A stretch of 64,000 nucleotides of DNA from VRUE01 sp963747765 (GCA_963747765.1 CAVVGH010000006.1:124001-188000); one strand, 5' to 3'; positions 32,768-41,384 are shown, counted from the stretch's first letter. The notes: generated from the letters alone by a model not told the origin. Numbers and translations: made by a program.

Positions 32768-34297
32768 TCAGGTCCAATCCGGCTGCTCGCAGGCCAGCTC
32801 GACGGCGCGAAAGACCGCCTTGGCCTTGTTCACCGACTCGTTGTACTCGTAGGCCGGCTTCGCGTCGGCGACCGTACCGCCCCCCGCCTGGACGTGCACC
32901 TGGCCGTCCTTGACGACGACGGTTCGGATGTGGATGGCGGTGTCGAGATCCCCGTTCCACGACAGGTAGCCGATCGCACCGCCGTAGGAGCCGCGCTTCA
33001 CCGGCTCCAACTCGTCGATGATCTGCATCGCCCGCACCTTCGGGGCGCCCGAGAGCGTCCCGGCGGGCAGCGCCGAGCGCAGCACGTCCATCGCGCCGAC
33101 CTCCTCGCGCAGCGTCCCCGAGACCTGGCTGACGATGTGCAGCACGTGCGAGTAGGTCTCGACGACCATCAGCTCGTCGACCTTGACCGTCCCGTACTCG
33201 CAGACGCGGCCCAGGTCGTTGCGGCCGAGGTCGACCAGCATCACGTGCTCGGCCCGCTCCTTGGGATCGTTGACGAGGCGCTCCGCGAGCCGGCGGTCCT
33301 CCTCCTCGTCGGAGCCGCGCGGGTAGGTGCCGGCGATCGGCCGGGTCTCCACCCGCCGCCCCTGCACCTTGACCAGCGGCTCCGGCGAGGCGCCGGCGAT
33401 CTGAAAGTCCCCGAACTCGAGGAAGTACATGTAGGGGGAGGGATTGATCGCGCGCAGCCCCCTGTAGATCGAAAAGGCCTCCACCGGAGTGGTCGCCGAG
33501 AAGCGCTGCGAGGGCACGACCTGGAAGGCATCGCCGGCATGAATGTAGGCGACGATCCTCTCGACCGCCGCTTCGAACTCCTCGCGCTCCATGTTGGATG
33601 CGAAGCGGGGAGGCTCGGCGATCGTCGGGTGCTCCGGCGCCGGCACGGCTTCGCGGAGGCGGCTGCGGACATTGGCGATCTCCTCCGCGGCGCGCTGGTA
33701 GGCGGCGTCGATCCCACCCTCGTCGTCCGTGAAGGCGCAGGCCATGATCGTCAACTCGTGACGCAGGTGATCGAACGCGAGCAGAACATCGGTGATCATC
33801 AACGCCAGGTCGGGCAGGCCCAGAGGATCGGGGTTCGGCTCGCTGAGCGGCTCGACCGTGCGCACCAGGTCGTAGCCGAAGAAGCCGACCGCACCGCCCG
33901 CGAACGGCGGCAGGCCCTCGACCGGGGCGAGGCTGTACCGCGAAAGGCATTCGGCCACCGCCGCGTAGGGGTCGGCTGCCCGGTGGAGCTCCCCGTTCGG
34001 CAGCGCCGGGTCTCCCTGCTCTTCGAGCACCCCGTCGCCACGCAGGCGGAGCAGCGCGCGGGGACGGATCCCGACGAAGGAGTAACGCCCGACCTGACCC
34101 TGCTCGGCCGACTCCAGGAGGAAGCAGGGCGCTCCCTCCGGCTCCCCGGCGCGCAGCTTCAGGAAGGCGGAGACGGGGGTCTCGCAGTCGTCCACGAAGC
34201 GGGCGCGAACCGGGACGACGTTGCCCTTACCGGCCAACTCGCGCGCCTCCTCGAGGCTGGGCTCCAGATGGAGCTCCGACTCAGCTGCGACGGCCAT
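32768..34297 (-). CDS. trpE: Anthranilate synthase component I
   Basis: Makes anthranilate from chorismate with TrpG. The feedback-binding LLES motif is intact (CFLLESAEQGQVGRYSF), suggesting tryptophan inhibition. The catalytic core has PSQRFSATTPVEAFSIYRGL, GASPEPLVKV, ETRPIAGTYPRG, LVDLGRNDLGRV and the end motif GGGTVADAKPAYEYNE. At 509 residues it is complete. Its start overlaps the hisIE stop by 17 bases, so trpE is coupled to the histidine gene. No attenuator leader is visible, since the upstream region is coding. Confidence 0.97.
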   Translation of the reverse strand: MAVAAESELHLEPSLEEARELAGKGNVVPVRARFVDDCETPVSAFLKLRAGEPEGAPCFLLESAEQGQVGRYSFVGIRPRALLRLRGDGVLEEQGDPALPNGELHRAADPYAAVAECLSRYSLAPVEGLPPFAGGAVGFFGYDLVRTVEPLSEPNPDPLGLPDLALMITDVLLAFDHLRHELTIMACAFTDDEGGIDAAYQRAAEEIANVRSRLREAVPAPEHPTIAEPPRFASNMEREEFEAAVERIVAYIHAGDAFQVVPSQRFSATTPVEAFSIYRGLRAINPSPYMYFLEFGDFQIAGASPEPLVKVQGRRVETRPIAGTYPRGSDEEEDRRLAERLVNDPKERAEHVMLVDLGRNDLGRVCEYGTVKVDELMVVETYSHVLHIVSQVSGTLREEVGAMDVLRSALPAGTLSGAPKVRAMQIIDELEPVKRGSYGGAIGYLSWNGDLDTAIHIRTVVVKDGQVHVQAGGGTVADAKPAYEYNESVNKAKAVFRAVELACEQPDWT

Positions 34298-34910
34298 TCA
34301 GGACGTCCATCACGGCTGACTGCGGGACATTGCGGGAGACGAGCAGCACGCTGAGGTGGTAGAGGAGATCTGCCGCCTCTTCGGCGACTCGCTCGTCGGA
34401 CTCTTCGCGCGCCGCGCGCACGATCTCCTCGGCCTCCTCCTCGACCTTCTCGCCGATCAGCTTGGGGTCACCGAGGAGCTTCACCGTGTAGCTGCCGTCG
34501 GGCCGCTCGGCGGCCCGATCGCGCAGGGTGCGCTGCAACGTCGAGAGTGCCTCGTGGGCGATCGGTCTGGGCGCGCCTTGCTCCTCGACATCCGCATCGC
34601 CGAGCTGCCGGTGAAAGCAGGACCGCTCCCCCGTATGGCAGGCCGGACCGCTCGGGTCGACCAGAGCCACCACAGCATCGCCGTCGCAGTCGATCCGCAG
34701 TTGCATCAGGTGCAGCACGTTGCCCGAGGTTTCTCCCTTGCGCCAGATCTCCTCGCGGGAGCGGCTGTAGAAGTGCACCTCGCCCGTCTCGACCGTCAAC
34801 CGCAACGACTCCTCGTTGGCGTAGGCAAGCGTCAGGACCTCGCCACTCGCGAAGTCCTGAGCCACGCATGGGACCAGTCCCCGCTCGTCGAATTTCACCT
34901 GCTCGAACAT
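34281..34910 (-). CDS. hisIE: Bifunctional phosphoribosyl-AMP cyclohydrolase / phosphoribosyl-ATP pyrophosphatase
   Basis: Catalyses steps 2 and 3 of histidine synthesis. Residues 1-115 are HisI, with the metal site in HLMQLRIDCDGDAVVALV and CHTGERSCFH. Residues ~120-209 are HisE, with GSYTVKLLGDPKLIGEKVEEEAEE-type and AADLLYHLSVLL helices. The ATG at 34910 (MFEQVKFDERG) lies 13 bases past the era stop. Upstream residues in the frame are antisense to era. The rest of the histidine pathway is not in the window. Confidence 0.94.
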   Translation of the reverse strand: MFEQVKFDERGLVPCVAQDFASGEVLTLAYANEESLRLTVETGEVHFYSRSREEIWRKGETSGNVLHLMQLRIDCDGDAVVALVDPSGPACHTGERSCFHRQLGDADVEEQGAPRPIAHEALSTLQRTLRDRAAERPDGSYTVKLLGDPKLIGEKVEEEAEEIVRAAREESDERVAEEAADLLYHLSVLLVSRNVPQSAVMDVLNGRRS

Positions 34911-34923
34911 CAGGCAATCGTAG

Positions 34924-35817
34924 TTACTCGATCCCAAGGCGATTGAGAAGGCTCTCGTCGCGCCGCCAGTGGCGCCGCACGCGAACCTGGAGGTCGAGGT
35001 GGACCTTGGCTCCCAGCTCCTCCTCCAGAGAGCGCCGTGCCGCCGTGCCGATCTCGCCCACCTTGGAACCACCCCGGCCGATGAGGATGCCCTTCTGGGA
35101 CTCCGTCTCCGCCCAGACCTCGGCGCGTACCGTGACCAGGCCGTCGTCGCGCTTGTCGACATCTGTGACGCTGACCTCGACCGAGTGCGGAATCTCGTCA
35201 CGGGTCCGGTTGAGCACCTGTTCGCGGATCAGCTCGGCCAGCATCAGCTCGCTCGACTGGTCACTGTGGTCTTCCGGTGGATAGAGGTAGGGGCCCTCGG
35301 GAACCAGCTCGGCCAAACGGTCCACCAGGGCGCCCAGCCCTTCGCCGCTGCGGGCGCTGATCGGAAAGACCTCGTCCACCCCGCCCAGCTCAGCCGCCGC
35401 CGCCAGCACCGGCACCAGCTGGTTGGGCCCCACCCGGTCGATCTTGTTGACGGCGCAGACGGTCGGCAACGCGGAGCCCACGCCGAGCAGAGCCTCAGCG
35501 ATAAAGCGATCGCCCGGGCCAATCCCCTCCTCTCCGTTGACAACCAGGAGCGCGACGTCGGAGTCCGTAAGCTCGCGCTCCACCCGCCGTTGCATCCGCT
35601 CCGTCAGCTCGTCGCGCGGACGCTGCACGCCGGGGAGATCGACCAGGATCAGCTGCCGCGCCGCGTCGGTGTCGGTGGCGATTCCCCGGATCGCGCGGCG
35701 CGTCGTCTGCGGGCGCATGGAAACGATCGCGACGCGGCTTCCCACAATTGCATTGACCAGCGTCGACTTGCCGACGTTGGGCCGGCCGGCCAATCCCACG
35801 AAGCCTGCCCGGGTCAT
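34924..35817 (-). CDS. era: GTPase Era
   Basis: Era binds the 3' end of 16S rRNA and checks 30S assembly. The G1 motif is GLAGRPNVGKSTL; G3 is LVDLPG; G4 is AVNKIDRV; the C-terminal KH domain has KGILIGRGGSKVGEIGTAARR. At 297 residues it is full length. It overlaps the ybeY stop by 4 bases. The order phoH-ybeY-era is widely conserved. Confidence 0.97.
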   Translation of the reverse strand: MTRAGFVGLAGRPNVGKSTLVNAIVGSRVAIVSMRPQTTRRAIRGIATDTDAARQLILVDLPGVQRPRDELTERMQRRVERELTDSDVALLVVNGEEGIGPGDRFIAEALLGVGSALPTVCAVNKIDRVGPNQLVPVLAAAAELGGVDEVFPISARSGEGLGALVDRLAELVPEGPYLYPPEDHSDQSSELMLAELIREQVLNRTRDEIPHSVEVSVTDVDKRDDGLVTVRAEVWAETESQKGILIGRGGSKVGEIGTAARRSLEEELGAKVHLDLQVRVRRHWRRDESLLNRLGIE

Positions 35818-36176
35818 TGCAGGCCCTCCAAGACTCGCGCCTGGAGGGCGAGCATCTCTCCGGCGTCGGCCTCGTGGTCGTGGCCGCAGAGGTGCAGGGT
35901 GCCGTGAACGGCAGCCTCGGTGACGTCGGAGCTGTGCTCCGGGCAGATCGCCACGTCTCCGAGCTCGCGCGGGCCGGCGGTCGGACCGGCTCCGTCGATT
36001 GGGAAGGCGAGCACATCGGTGGGCGCATCCCTGCCACGGTGCTCGCGGTTCAGCTCGCGTATGCGGTCGGCGTCGACCAGCTCGACCGCGAGGTGCCCGT
36101 CGCCGACACCCGTCGCGCTCAGCGCTGCGGCGACCGCATCCCGCAGCTCGGCGGGGACGTCGGAGAGGTCAACCAT
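35814..36176 (-). CDS. ybeY: Endoribonuclease YbeY (rRNA maturation)
   Basis: YbeY is a zinc-dependent single-strand endonuclease in 16S rRNA 3' maturation. The metal site is HGTLHLCGHDH (three histidines), and the preceding strand RGRDAPTDVLAFPID is typical. At ~120 residues it is short (150 is usual). I take the ATG at 36176 (MVDLSDVPAEL), which overlaps the phoH end by 8 bases; a GTG-type extension to 36206 is less likely. Confidence 0.92.
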   Translation of the reverse strand: MVDLSDVPAELRDAVAAALSATGVGDGHLAVELVDADRIRELNREHRGRDAPTDVLAFPIDGAGPTAGPRELGDVAICPEHSSDVTEAAVHGTLHLCGHDHEADAGEMLALQARVLEGLQ

Positions 36177-37140
36177 CGCTCGCCGAGCGAGCCGGCGGAT
36201 GCTCACTCCGCTCGCGCTCGGCGTGCTCCCCGTAGGCCGCCACGATCCGCTGTACGAGCTTGTGGCGGACCACGTCCTCTCCGCCGAAGTGCACGAAGGA
36301 GATGTCCTTGACCTCGCTGAGGATGTCTCGGACGACGATCAGGCCGGAGCGCTGGTCGGTGGGTAGGTCGATCTGCGTAATGTCACCGGTGACGACCATC
36401 CGCGAGTTGAAGCCCAGTCGGGTCAGGAACATCTTCATCTGCTCGGGACTCGTGTTCTGCGCCTCGTCGAGGATCACGAACGAGTCGTTGAGCGTGCGAC
36501 CGCGCATGAAGGCAAGCGGCGCCACCTCGATGACCCCGCGCTCGAAGTAGCCGTTGACGCGATCGGGGTCGAGCATGTCGTACAGCGCATCGAAGAGCGG
36601 GCGGAGATAGGGATCGACCTTGGCCTGGATGTCGCCCGGCAGGAAACCGAGACGCTCGCCCGCCTCCACGGCCGGGCGGGTCAGGATGATCCGTTGGACC
36701 TGCTGCTCGGCGAGCGCCGCGGCGGCCATCGCCACCGCGAGGAACGTCTTACCGGTGCCCGCCGGGCCGATCCCGAAGGTGATCGTGTGGCGGCGGATCG
36801 AGTCGACGTAGCGCTTCTGGTTGAGGGTCTTCGGAGCGACCTTGGTGTTGCGATGGCGCCAGACGACGTCCTCGAGGATCTGCGCCGGGCTCTCGTGGGC
36901 ATCGAGGGCCCCCGTCACCGCTTCGATGGTTCCGGGCGCCACCTCGTGCCCCTGCTCGATCAGGTCAACCAACTCGTCCACCACGGTGGCGGCGGTTTGC
37001 ACATCGCCGGAGTCGCCGTCCAGGGTGAGCACGTTGCCGCGCAGATGGAAGTCGCAGTCAAGATGGCCTCGCAGCGCCCGAAGCACCGCGTCCTCGGAGC
37101 CCGCAAGCTCGGCGGCCACCGCGTTGTCGAGAGTCAACTG
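36169..37140 (-). CDS. phoH: PhoH-family ATPase
   Basis: A cytoplasmic P-loop protein often linked to RNA metabolism through its YbeY neighbour. The Walker A motif is GIGPAGTGKTFLAV, the Walker B is SFVILDEAQNTSPEQMKMFL, and LTRPAVEAGERLGFLPGD and VVTGDITQIDLP are family hallmarks. A KH-like N-terminal region (CDFHLRGNVLTLDGD) precedes the ATPase. No ATG is near the beginning; the TTG at 37140 (or 37152) is the best start, 1 base after, or overlapping, the yqeY stop. Confidence 0.93.
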   Translation of the reverse strand, partial: QLTLDNAVAAELAGSEDAVLRALRGHLDCDFHLRGNVLTLDGDSGDVQTAATVVDELVDLIEQGHEVAPGTIEAVTGALDAHESPAQILEDVVWRHRNTKVAPKTLNQKRYVDSIRRHTITFGIGPAGTGKTFLAVAMAAAALAEQQVQRIILTRPAVEAGERLGFLPGDIQAKVDPYLRPLFDALYDMLDPDRVNGYFERGVIEVAPLAFMRGRTLNDSFVILDEAQNTSPEQMKMFLTRLGFNSRMVVTGDITQIDLPTDQRSGLIVVRDILSEVKDISFVHFGGEDVVRHKLVQRIVAAYGEHAERERSEHPPARSASDG

Positions 37141-37141
37141 C

Positions 37142-37573
37142 CTACGCGCCAAGCTTCTCCCGCACCGCCGCGCTGACTCGCTTGCCATCCGCCCGCCCGG
37201 CAACCTTGGGCATCAGCGCCGACATCACCTGTCCCATCTGGCGCCGCTCCGTGGCGCCGGTCTCCTCAACCGCCGCCTCCACCAGCTCCGTGAGCGCCGC
37301 GTCGGAAAGCTGCTCGGGCAGGTATGACTCCACCAGCTCTGCCTCGAAACGCTCGACCGCCGCCTGCTCGCCGCGGCCGGCCGCGGCGAAGGCCTCGGCC
37401 GCCTCAAGGCGCTTCTTGCGCTCTCGCTGGAGCACCGCCACCTCGTCCCCCTTGCCGAGCTTTGCGTCCTGCTGGAGGGAGTCGACGACCATGCGAAGCG
37501 CCGCCGCCCGCTCCCGCTCACCGGCTTTCATAGCCGTACGGACATCCGCCTGGATCTGCTCGAGAACGCTCAT
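37142..37573 (-). CDS. GatB/YqeY domain protein
   Basis: A 143-residue stand-alone YqeY protein homologous to the tail domain of GatB, the amidotransferase that corrects misacylated tRNA. MSVLEQIQADVRTAMKAGER opens the protein, and the conserved end is RRQMGQVMSALMPKVAGRADGK. Its exact role is unknown; it may help tRNA-dependent amidation. The ATG at 37573 lies 4 bases after the murI stop. Confidence 0.92.
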   Translation of the reverse strand: MSVLEQIQADVRTAMKAGERERAAALRMVVDSLQQDAKLGKGDEVAVLQRERKKRLEAAEAFAAAGRGEQAAVERFEAELVESYLPEQLSDAALTELVEAAVEETGATERRQMGQVMSALMPKVAGRADGKRVSAAVREKLGA

Positions 37574-37577
37574 CCGA

Positions 37578-38435
37578 TTAAGAGTAGTCGGCACCGGGCA
37601 TCTCGATCCGCTCAACCTTGCCCAGGGGCATCTGCAGGAAGCGGGTCCCGAGCTCGCGGAAGGATTCCGTGTCGCCGGTGCAGAGGAACCGGTAGGCGCC
37701 CTCACCGCCAGCCGGGCGCGCCAGGCCACCAGAGGTCAGGGTGCGCTGGATAGCTGCTGCAACCGCGTGTCCGCCGCTGACCAGGCGCACGTCGCGGCCC
37801 AGGATTCGCTGCAGCATCGGGGCAACGAGCGGGTAGTGGGTGCAGCCGAGAATCAGGGTGTCTATCTCGGCGCGCTTCAGCGGGGCGCAGTAGGCGCGCG
37901 CCATCTCGACCACACCCTCGTCGAAGGGAGAGCCGTCCTGGATGAAGGGAGCCAGGTCAGGAGCCTCGACCTCGGTCACCTGCAGGGTGCGACCCTGGCC
38001 TTCCAGAGCATGACGGTAGGCGCGACTCTCAACCGTGTTTGGCGTGGCCAGCACCCCGACCCGGCCGCTCTCGGTGATCCCCGCGGCGATCTCGGCCTGC
38101 GGCTCGACGACCGGGATCACCTCAACCTCATGCTCGGCGGCCACCTCCCTTGCCACGTCCTCGCCGATTGAGGTGGCCGTGTTGCAGGCGATGACCAGCA
38201 GCTTGGCCCCCCGGTCCAGCAGCAGGGCGGCGATGGTCCGAATCCGCTCCCTCAGCAGATCCCGCTGGCGGGTCCCGTAGGGGAACATCGCCGTATCGCC
38301 GAGGTAGACGAAGTCCTCCTCGGGGAGCGAGACGAGGCACTCGTGCAGCACCGTGAGCCCGCCGACCCCGGAGTCGAACATCGCGATCGGGAGGCGGGCG
38401 TCGAGTTGGGGCGGCGGCGCGGGCAGGGCCGTCAG
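37578..38435 (-). CDS. murI: Glutamate racemase (probable CTG start)
   Basis: Provides D-glutamate for peptidoglycan. The two catalytic cysteines are in VIACNTATS and LILGCTHYPL, and the N-terminal loop is PIAMFDSGVGGLTVL. The only ATG (38381) falls inside that conserved loop and would cut the first strand (PIA). Upstream, the frame has no ATG, GTG or TTG before it meets the preceding gene; a CTG at 38435 overlaps that gene's TGA and gives a normal-length N-terminus (TALPAPPPQLDARLPIA). I therefore propose a coupled CTG start. The product is certain; the start is inferred. Confidence 0.93.
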   Translation of the reverse strand: MTALPAPPPQLDARLPIAMFDSGVGGLTVLHECLVSLPEEDFVYLGDTAMFPYGTRQRDLLRERIRTIAALLLDRGAKLLVIACNTATSIGEDVAREVAAEHEVEVIPVVEPQAEIAAGITESGRVGVLATPNTVESRAYRHALEGQGRTLQVTEVEAPDLAPFIQDGSPFDEGVVEMARAYCAPLKRAEIDTLILGCTHYPLVAPMLQRILGRDVRLVSGGHAVAAAIQRTLTSGGLARPAGGEGAYRFLCTGDTESFRELGTRFLQMPLGKVERIEMPGADYS

Positions 38436-38908
38436 GGCTTGACGACCATGAAGAAGATCGTGACGACGACTATCAGGCTGGAGATCTTGCCGCCGGTCTC
38501 GATCTGCGCGAGCACCGCTTCGAACTCGGGGCTGAGCTCATCGCCGGTGGCGAGATCGCGTTCGGCCAGCTCCAGCGCCTGGCGGCTCTTCGGCATGAAG
38601 AAACCGCGTCCCATCCCGAAGAGGATCACGACTGCCGCGAAGCCAACGCTGACCCACGACTCTCCCGCGCTGATGTCGCCCTTGGCAAGCAGATAGATGC
38701 CGGCCAGCAGCAGCACGACCAAGCCGGGCGTGACCAGGATGCGATCCACCTGGATGATCCCGCGAATCACCGCCGGCACGCTGCGCGGCGCGGTTTTCTG
38801 CGCCACCGCGCCGAAGATCGGAAAGGCAAACGTCGGGCCGAAGGCCACGACGGCGGCGAGGACGTGTACGAACTCCCCCACCCCGTAGCCAGTGATCGTC
38901 GCCAGCAT
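38432..38908 (-). CDS. DUF2269-like integral membrane protein
   Basis: A 158-residue protein with four membrane helices (GEFVHVLAAVVAFGPTFAFPIF; RILVTPGLVVLLLAGIYLLA; VSVGFAAVVILFGMGRGFF; SSLIVVVTIFFMVV). The pattern resembles the DUF2269 family of predicted membrane proteins, for which no function is known. A conserved histidine and proline in the first helix hint at cofactor or ion contact, but this is speculation. The ATG at 38908 fits the first helix. Its TGA overlaps the proposed murI CTG start. Confidence 0.75.
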   Translation of the reverse strand: MLATITGYGVGEFVHVLAAVVAFGPTFAFPIFGAVAQKTAPRSVPAVIRGIIQVDRILVTPGLVVLLLAGIYLLAKGDISAGESWVSVGFAAVVILFGMGRGFFMPKSRQALELAERDLATGDELSPEFEAVLAQIETGGKISSLIVVVTIFFMVVKP

Positions 38909-38995
38909 TGGCGCAAAACATAGACCACCGGACAGCGGAAGGGGAAATCGCGCGCGTCGCGGGCCGCGTTCCACCGACCGACAGCCGGATGCCGA

Positions 38996-39664
38996 TCAGC
39001 CGAAGGCGCGACGGACGCGGGAGAAGAGGCTCTCCGCGTCACCCTGGGAGTCGAAGTTGCGTGGCTCGAGCGTCTCCGCCAACTTCGCGGCGATCTCGCG
39101 CTGCTCCTCGGAGAGGCTGCCGGGAACGACCACATGCACCGCGATCACCAGGTCTCCGGGTGGCCCGCCGTTTGATCCGGGCAACCCGTGCCCGCGCAGT
39201 CCGAACCTGGCGCCGTGCTGGGTGCCCGCCGGAAGATCGACCTCTCGCTCACCCTCGTGGCTTGGGATCTTGATCTTCGCCCCCAGCATCGCGTCCACCG
39301 CGGAGATCTCGACGGTGTGAATCAGGTCCTGGCCACGCATCGGCCCGCGCCGCACTTCGAAGCCGAAACCGCCGCCGCCGAAGAACGCCTGGAAGATTTC
39401 CTCGATCGAGCCGAAGCCTCCTCCCGGCGGGAAGCCGCCGGAGCGCAGGCCCTCGTGCCCATAGGCGTCGTAGGTGCGCCGCCGCTCGGGGTCGGAGAGC
39501 ACCTCGTAGGCTTCCGCCGCCGCCTTGAACTTCTCCTCCGCGTCGGGGTCGTGGCTGTTCACGTCGGGGTGCAGCTCGCGGGCCATGCGGCGAAAGGCCT
39601 GCTTCACCTCCGTCGTCGAGGCTCCCCGGTCCACGCCCAGGATCTCGTAGTAGTCGCGCGGCAT
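38996..39664 (-). CDS. Minimal DnaJ-type co-chaperone (no zinc finger)
   Basis: Residues 1-70 form a J domain with the HPD motif (RELHPDVNSHDPDAEEKF) that stimulates DnaK. A short Gly/Phe region follows (GGFPPGGGFGSIEEIFQAFFG). Then comes a single C-terminal beta-domain (GQDLIHTVEISAVDAMLGA, then VDLPAGTQHGARFGLRGHGLPG, then GDLVIAVHVVVP). There is no CxxCxGxG zinc finger, and the first of the two usual C-terminal domains is missing: 222 residues against ~375 for DnaJ. It lies 7 bases after hrcA. It is closest to a shortened CbpA-like protein. Confidence 0.88.
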   Translation of the reverse strand: MPRDYYEILGVDRGASTTEVKQAFRRMARELHPDVNSHDPDAEEKFKAAAEAYEVLSDPERRRTYDAYGHEGLRSGGFPPGGGFGSIEEIFQAFFGGGGFGFEVRRGPMRGQDLIHTVEISAVDAMLGAKIKIPSHEGEREVDLPAGTQHGARFGLRGHGLPGSNGGPPGDLVIAVHVVVPGSLSEEQREIAAKLAETLEPRNFDSQGDAESLFSRVRRAFG

Positions 39665-39671
39665 CACTGGC

Positions 39672-40697
39672 TCAGTCGTCGTAGACGCTCTCGCAGTATC
39701 GCGACAGCTCGCGGGCGGCACCCCTGACCGAGGTGATCGCGGTTGCGTAGTCCATCCGCAGCGGGCCGACGACGCCAACCGAGCCCAGGTTGCGGTGCGC
39801 GAGTCCGTAGTTGGCCCCGATGACGCTCACCGAGCGCAGCTCGGGATGCGGGTTCTCCCCGCCGATCCAGAAGAACACCGAGTTCAGGTCCAGCGCGGAA
39901 CGCAGCATGCTCAGGACGCTCGCTCGCCGCTCCAGTGCGGTCATCAGCTCGTCGGCCCGCGGCAGCTCCTCCAGGTGCTCCTCCGAGAGCAACCGCGAGG
40001 CACCGTCCATGTAGAGGGTCTCGCCGGTCTCGCGCTCCAGCTCGGTGAACGTCGTCCCCAAGGTTGCCACGAACTCGGACTCGACGGGGCTCAGATCGGG
40101 GTCGGCGACGCGGTTGGCGATCATCCGCGCGCCCACGCCCAACCCGGTCAGGGACTCGTTCAGATAGCAGGATGCCCACTCGACGAGGCCGGGGTCCACC
40201 GGCTTGTCGAACTCGAAGACCCGCTTGGCGACGGAGCCCGTCGAGGCGATGGCAATCACCATCACCTTCGCGCGCTGCAGGCGAAGGACCTCGACGCGGT
40301 GGATGGTGGCCGAAGCGAGCGGCGGCGCCGTCACGAGCGCCATCAGGTCGGTGACCCTGGCGAGTGCGGTGGTCGTCTCCCGCATCGCCTCGTCGATCTC
40401 GCGCCGCAGCCGAGACAACTCCAGCTCGACCCCCGCTGCGGCCTGCGATGTGCCCGACTTCAGCAGCAGGTCCACGTGGCAGCGGTAGCCGACGTCGGTG
40501 GGGACCCGCCCCGCCGAGGTGTGGGGATGCGTCAGGTAGCCGGCGGCCTCCAGGGCGGCCAGCTCGGCGCGCACGGTCGAGGCACCGCACTCGATCTCGG
40601 GCCGCTCGGCGATCTGCTTCGATGCCACGGGCTTGCCCGACGCGAGATGCGCGTCGACCACCAGCCTCAGAATCAGCTCTTGCCGCTCACTGAGCAT
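39672..40697 (-). CDS. hrcA: Heat-inducible transcription repressor HrcA
   Basis: HrcA represses chaperone operons by binding CIRCE elements. The N-terminal winged helix is ERQELILRLVVDAHLASG, then VASKQIAERPEIECGASTVRAEL, then LTHPHTSAGRVPTDVGYR. A GAF-like central domain and the C-terminal YATAITSVRGAARELSRYCES complete the 341 residues. No CIRCE (TTAGCACTC-N9-GAGTGCTAA) is visible upstream or elsewhere in the window. A TAGACT box at 40704-40709 lies 6 bases before the ATG, suggesting a leaderless transcript. Confidence 0.95.
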   Translation of the reverse strand: MLSERQELILRLVVDAHLASGKPVASKQIAERPEIECGASTVRAELAALEAAGYLTHPHTSAGRVPTDVGYRCHVDLLLKSGTSQAAAGVELELSRLRREIDEAMRETTTALARVTDLMALVTAPPLASATIHRVEVLRLQRAKVMVIAIASTGSVAKRVFEFDKPVDPGLVEWASCYLNESLTGLGVGARMIANRVADPDLSPVESEFVATLGTTFTELERETGETLYMDGASRLLSEEHLEELPRADELMTALERRASVLSMLRSALDLNSVFFWIGGENPHPELRSVSVIGANYGLAHRNLGSVGVVGPLRMDYATAITSVRGAARELSRYCESVYDD

Positions 40698-40779
40698 AAG
40701 CAGAGTCTAGAAGCAGCCCCGACGCTCTTCTCGCGGCGTCGCCGGGCACCTAAAGATCCAGGGCGGATCCGCTTCGCTC

Positions 40780-41245
40780 AAGCCACCCCAACCGCTCCGT
40801 TCGTCATTTGTACCGCCCAGCGACACAAGCAGCGAACGGAGTCCCGCCCCCGGCCCCCCAACCGCTCCGTTCGTCATTTGTACCGCCCAGCGACACAAGC
40901 AGCGAACGGAGTCTCGCCCGGGCAATTCCAACCGCTCCGTTCGTCATTTGTACCGCCCAGCGACACATACAGCGAACGGAGTTCGTATCCGCCTCGCTCA
41001 GGCCATTCCCAGCGGCCACGCCCTTGTGCAACTGCCCGCCGCAGCCTCTCGCCCTCTGGAACGGTCCGCTAATGACCCTGACGGCCTGGTCCCTAAACAG
41101 CCTCCCCCTGTTTGCCCTCCACACCTGCAAGCGGGAGGGCACACAGGGGGAGGCTGCTTCTCTCACCATCAATCGACGAAGCTTTCGTTTCGGGGCCCCC
41201 TTTGAACACTCCGTTCAGGAGTTCTGAGGATCGATCGTCGTGGTG
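40780..41245 (-). repeat. Composite repeat R1, copy 3 (full, reverse, three stem-loops)
   Basis: Read on the minus strand the order is as in copy 1: left module (41160-41245), inverted repeat (arms 41098-41120 and 41134-41156, one mismatch in 23), spacer with GGACCGTTCCAGAG, then three 47-bp stem-loops at 40935-40981, 40865-40911 and 40795-40841, each exactly 70 bp apart. The stems pair CTCCGTTCG with CGAACGGAG, and the 23-base linkers vary. No protein-coding gene is visible in this ~750-base gap between hrcA and the dehydratase pair. Confidence 0.9.
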
Positions 41246-41303
41246 TCCAGCTCGGGTTCGTCAGGCCTGCGACATCTCAGCGCTGCTCGTGAGAGCGCCA
41301 GGG

Positions 41304-41384
41304 GGCTAGGGGATTTCGAGCCCAACATGAGAGAGCCGGGGGCTAGGGGATTTCGAGCCCAACATGAGAGAGCCGGGGGCTCGG
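41304..41384. repeat. 37-bp direct repeat
   Basis: GGCTAGGGGATTTCGAGCCC recurs at 41304 and 41341 (period 37 bp), with a third partial unit after it (GCCGGGGGCTCGGGGGCTGG). It lies in the gap between R1 copy 3 and the dehydratase genes. No function is apparent. Confidence 0.75.

Noticed and set aside
34281..35817. Tryptophan attenuator or leader peptide before trpE.
   Set aside because: trpE overlaps hisIE, and hisIE follows era by 13 bases, leaving no room for a leader.
40698..40790. CIRCE operator for hrcA.
   Set aside because: I looked for TTAGCACTC/GAGTGCTAA and close variants on both strands upstream of hrcA; none is present.
40795..40981. Possible CRISPR array (three regularly spaced 47-bp repeats).
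   Set aside because: The linkers are only 23 bases and partly conserved, unit number is two or three, the units are long stem-loops, and the same block occurs at three loci with fixed flanking modules. No cas genes are present.
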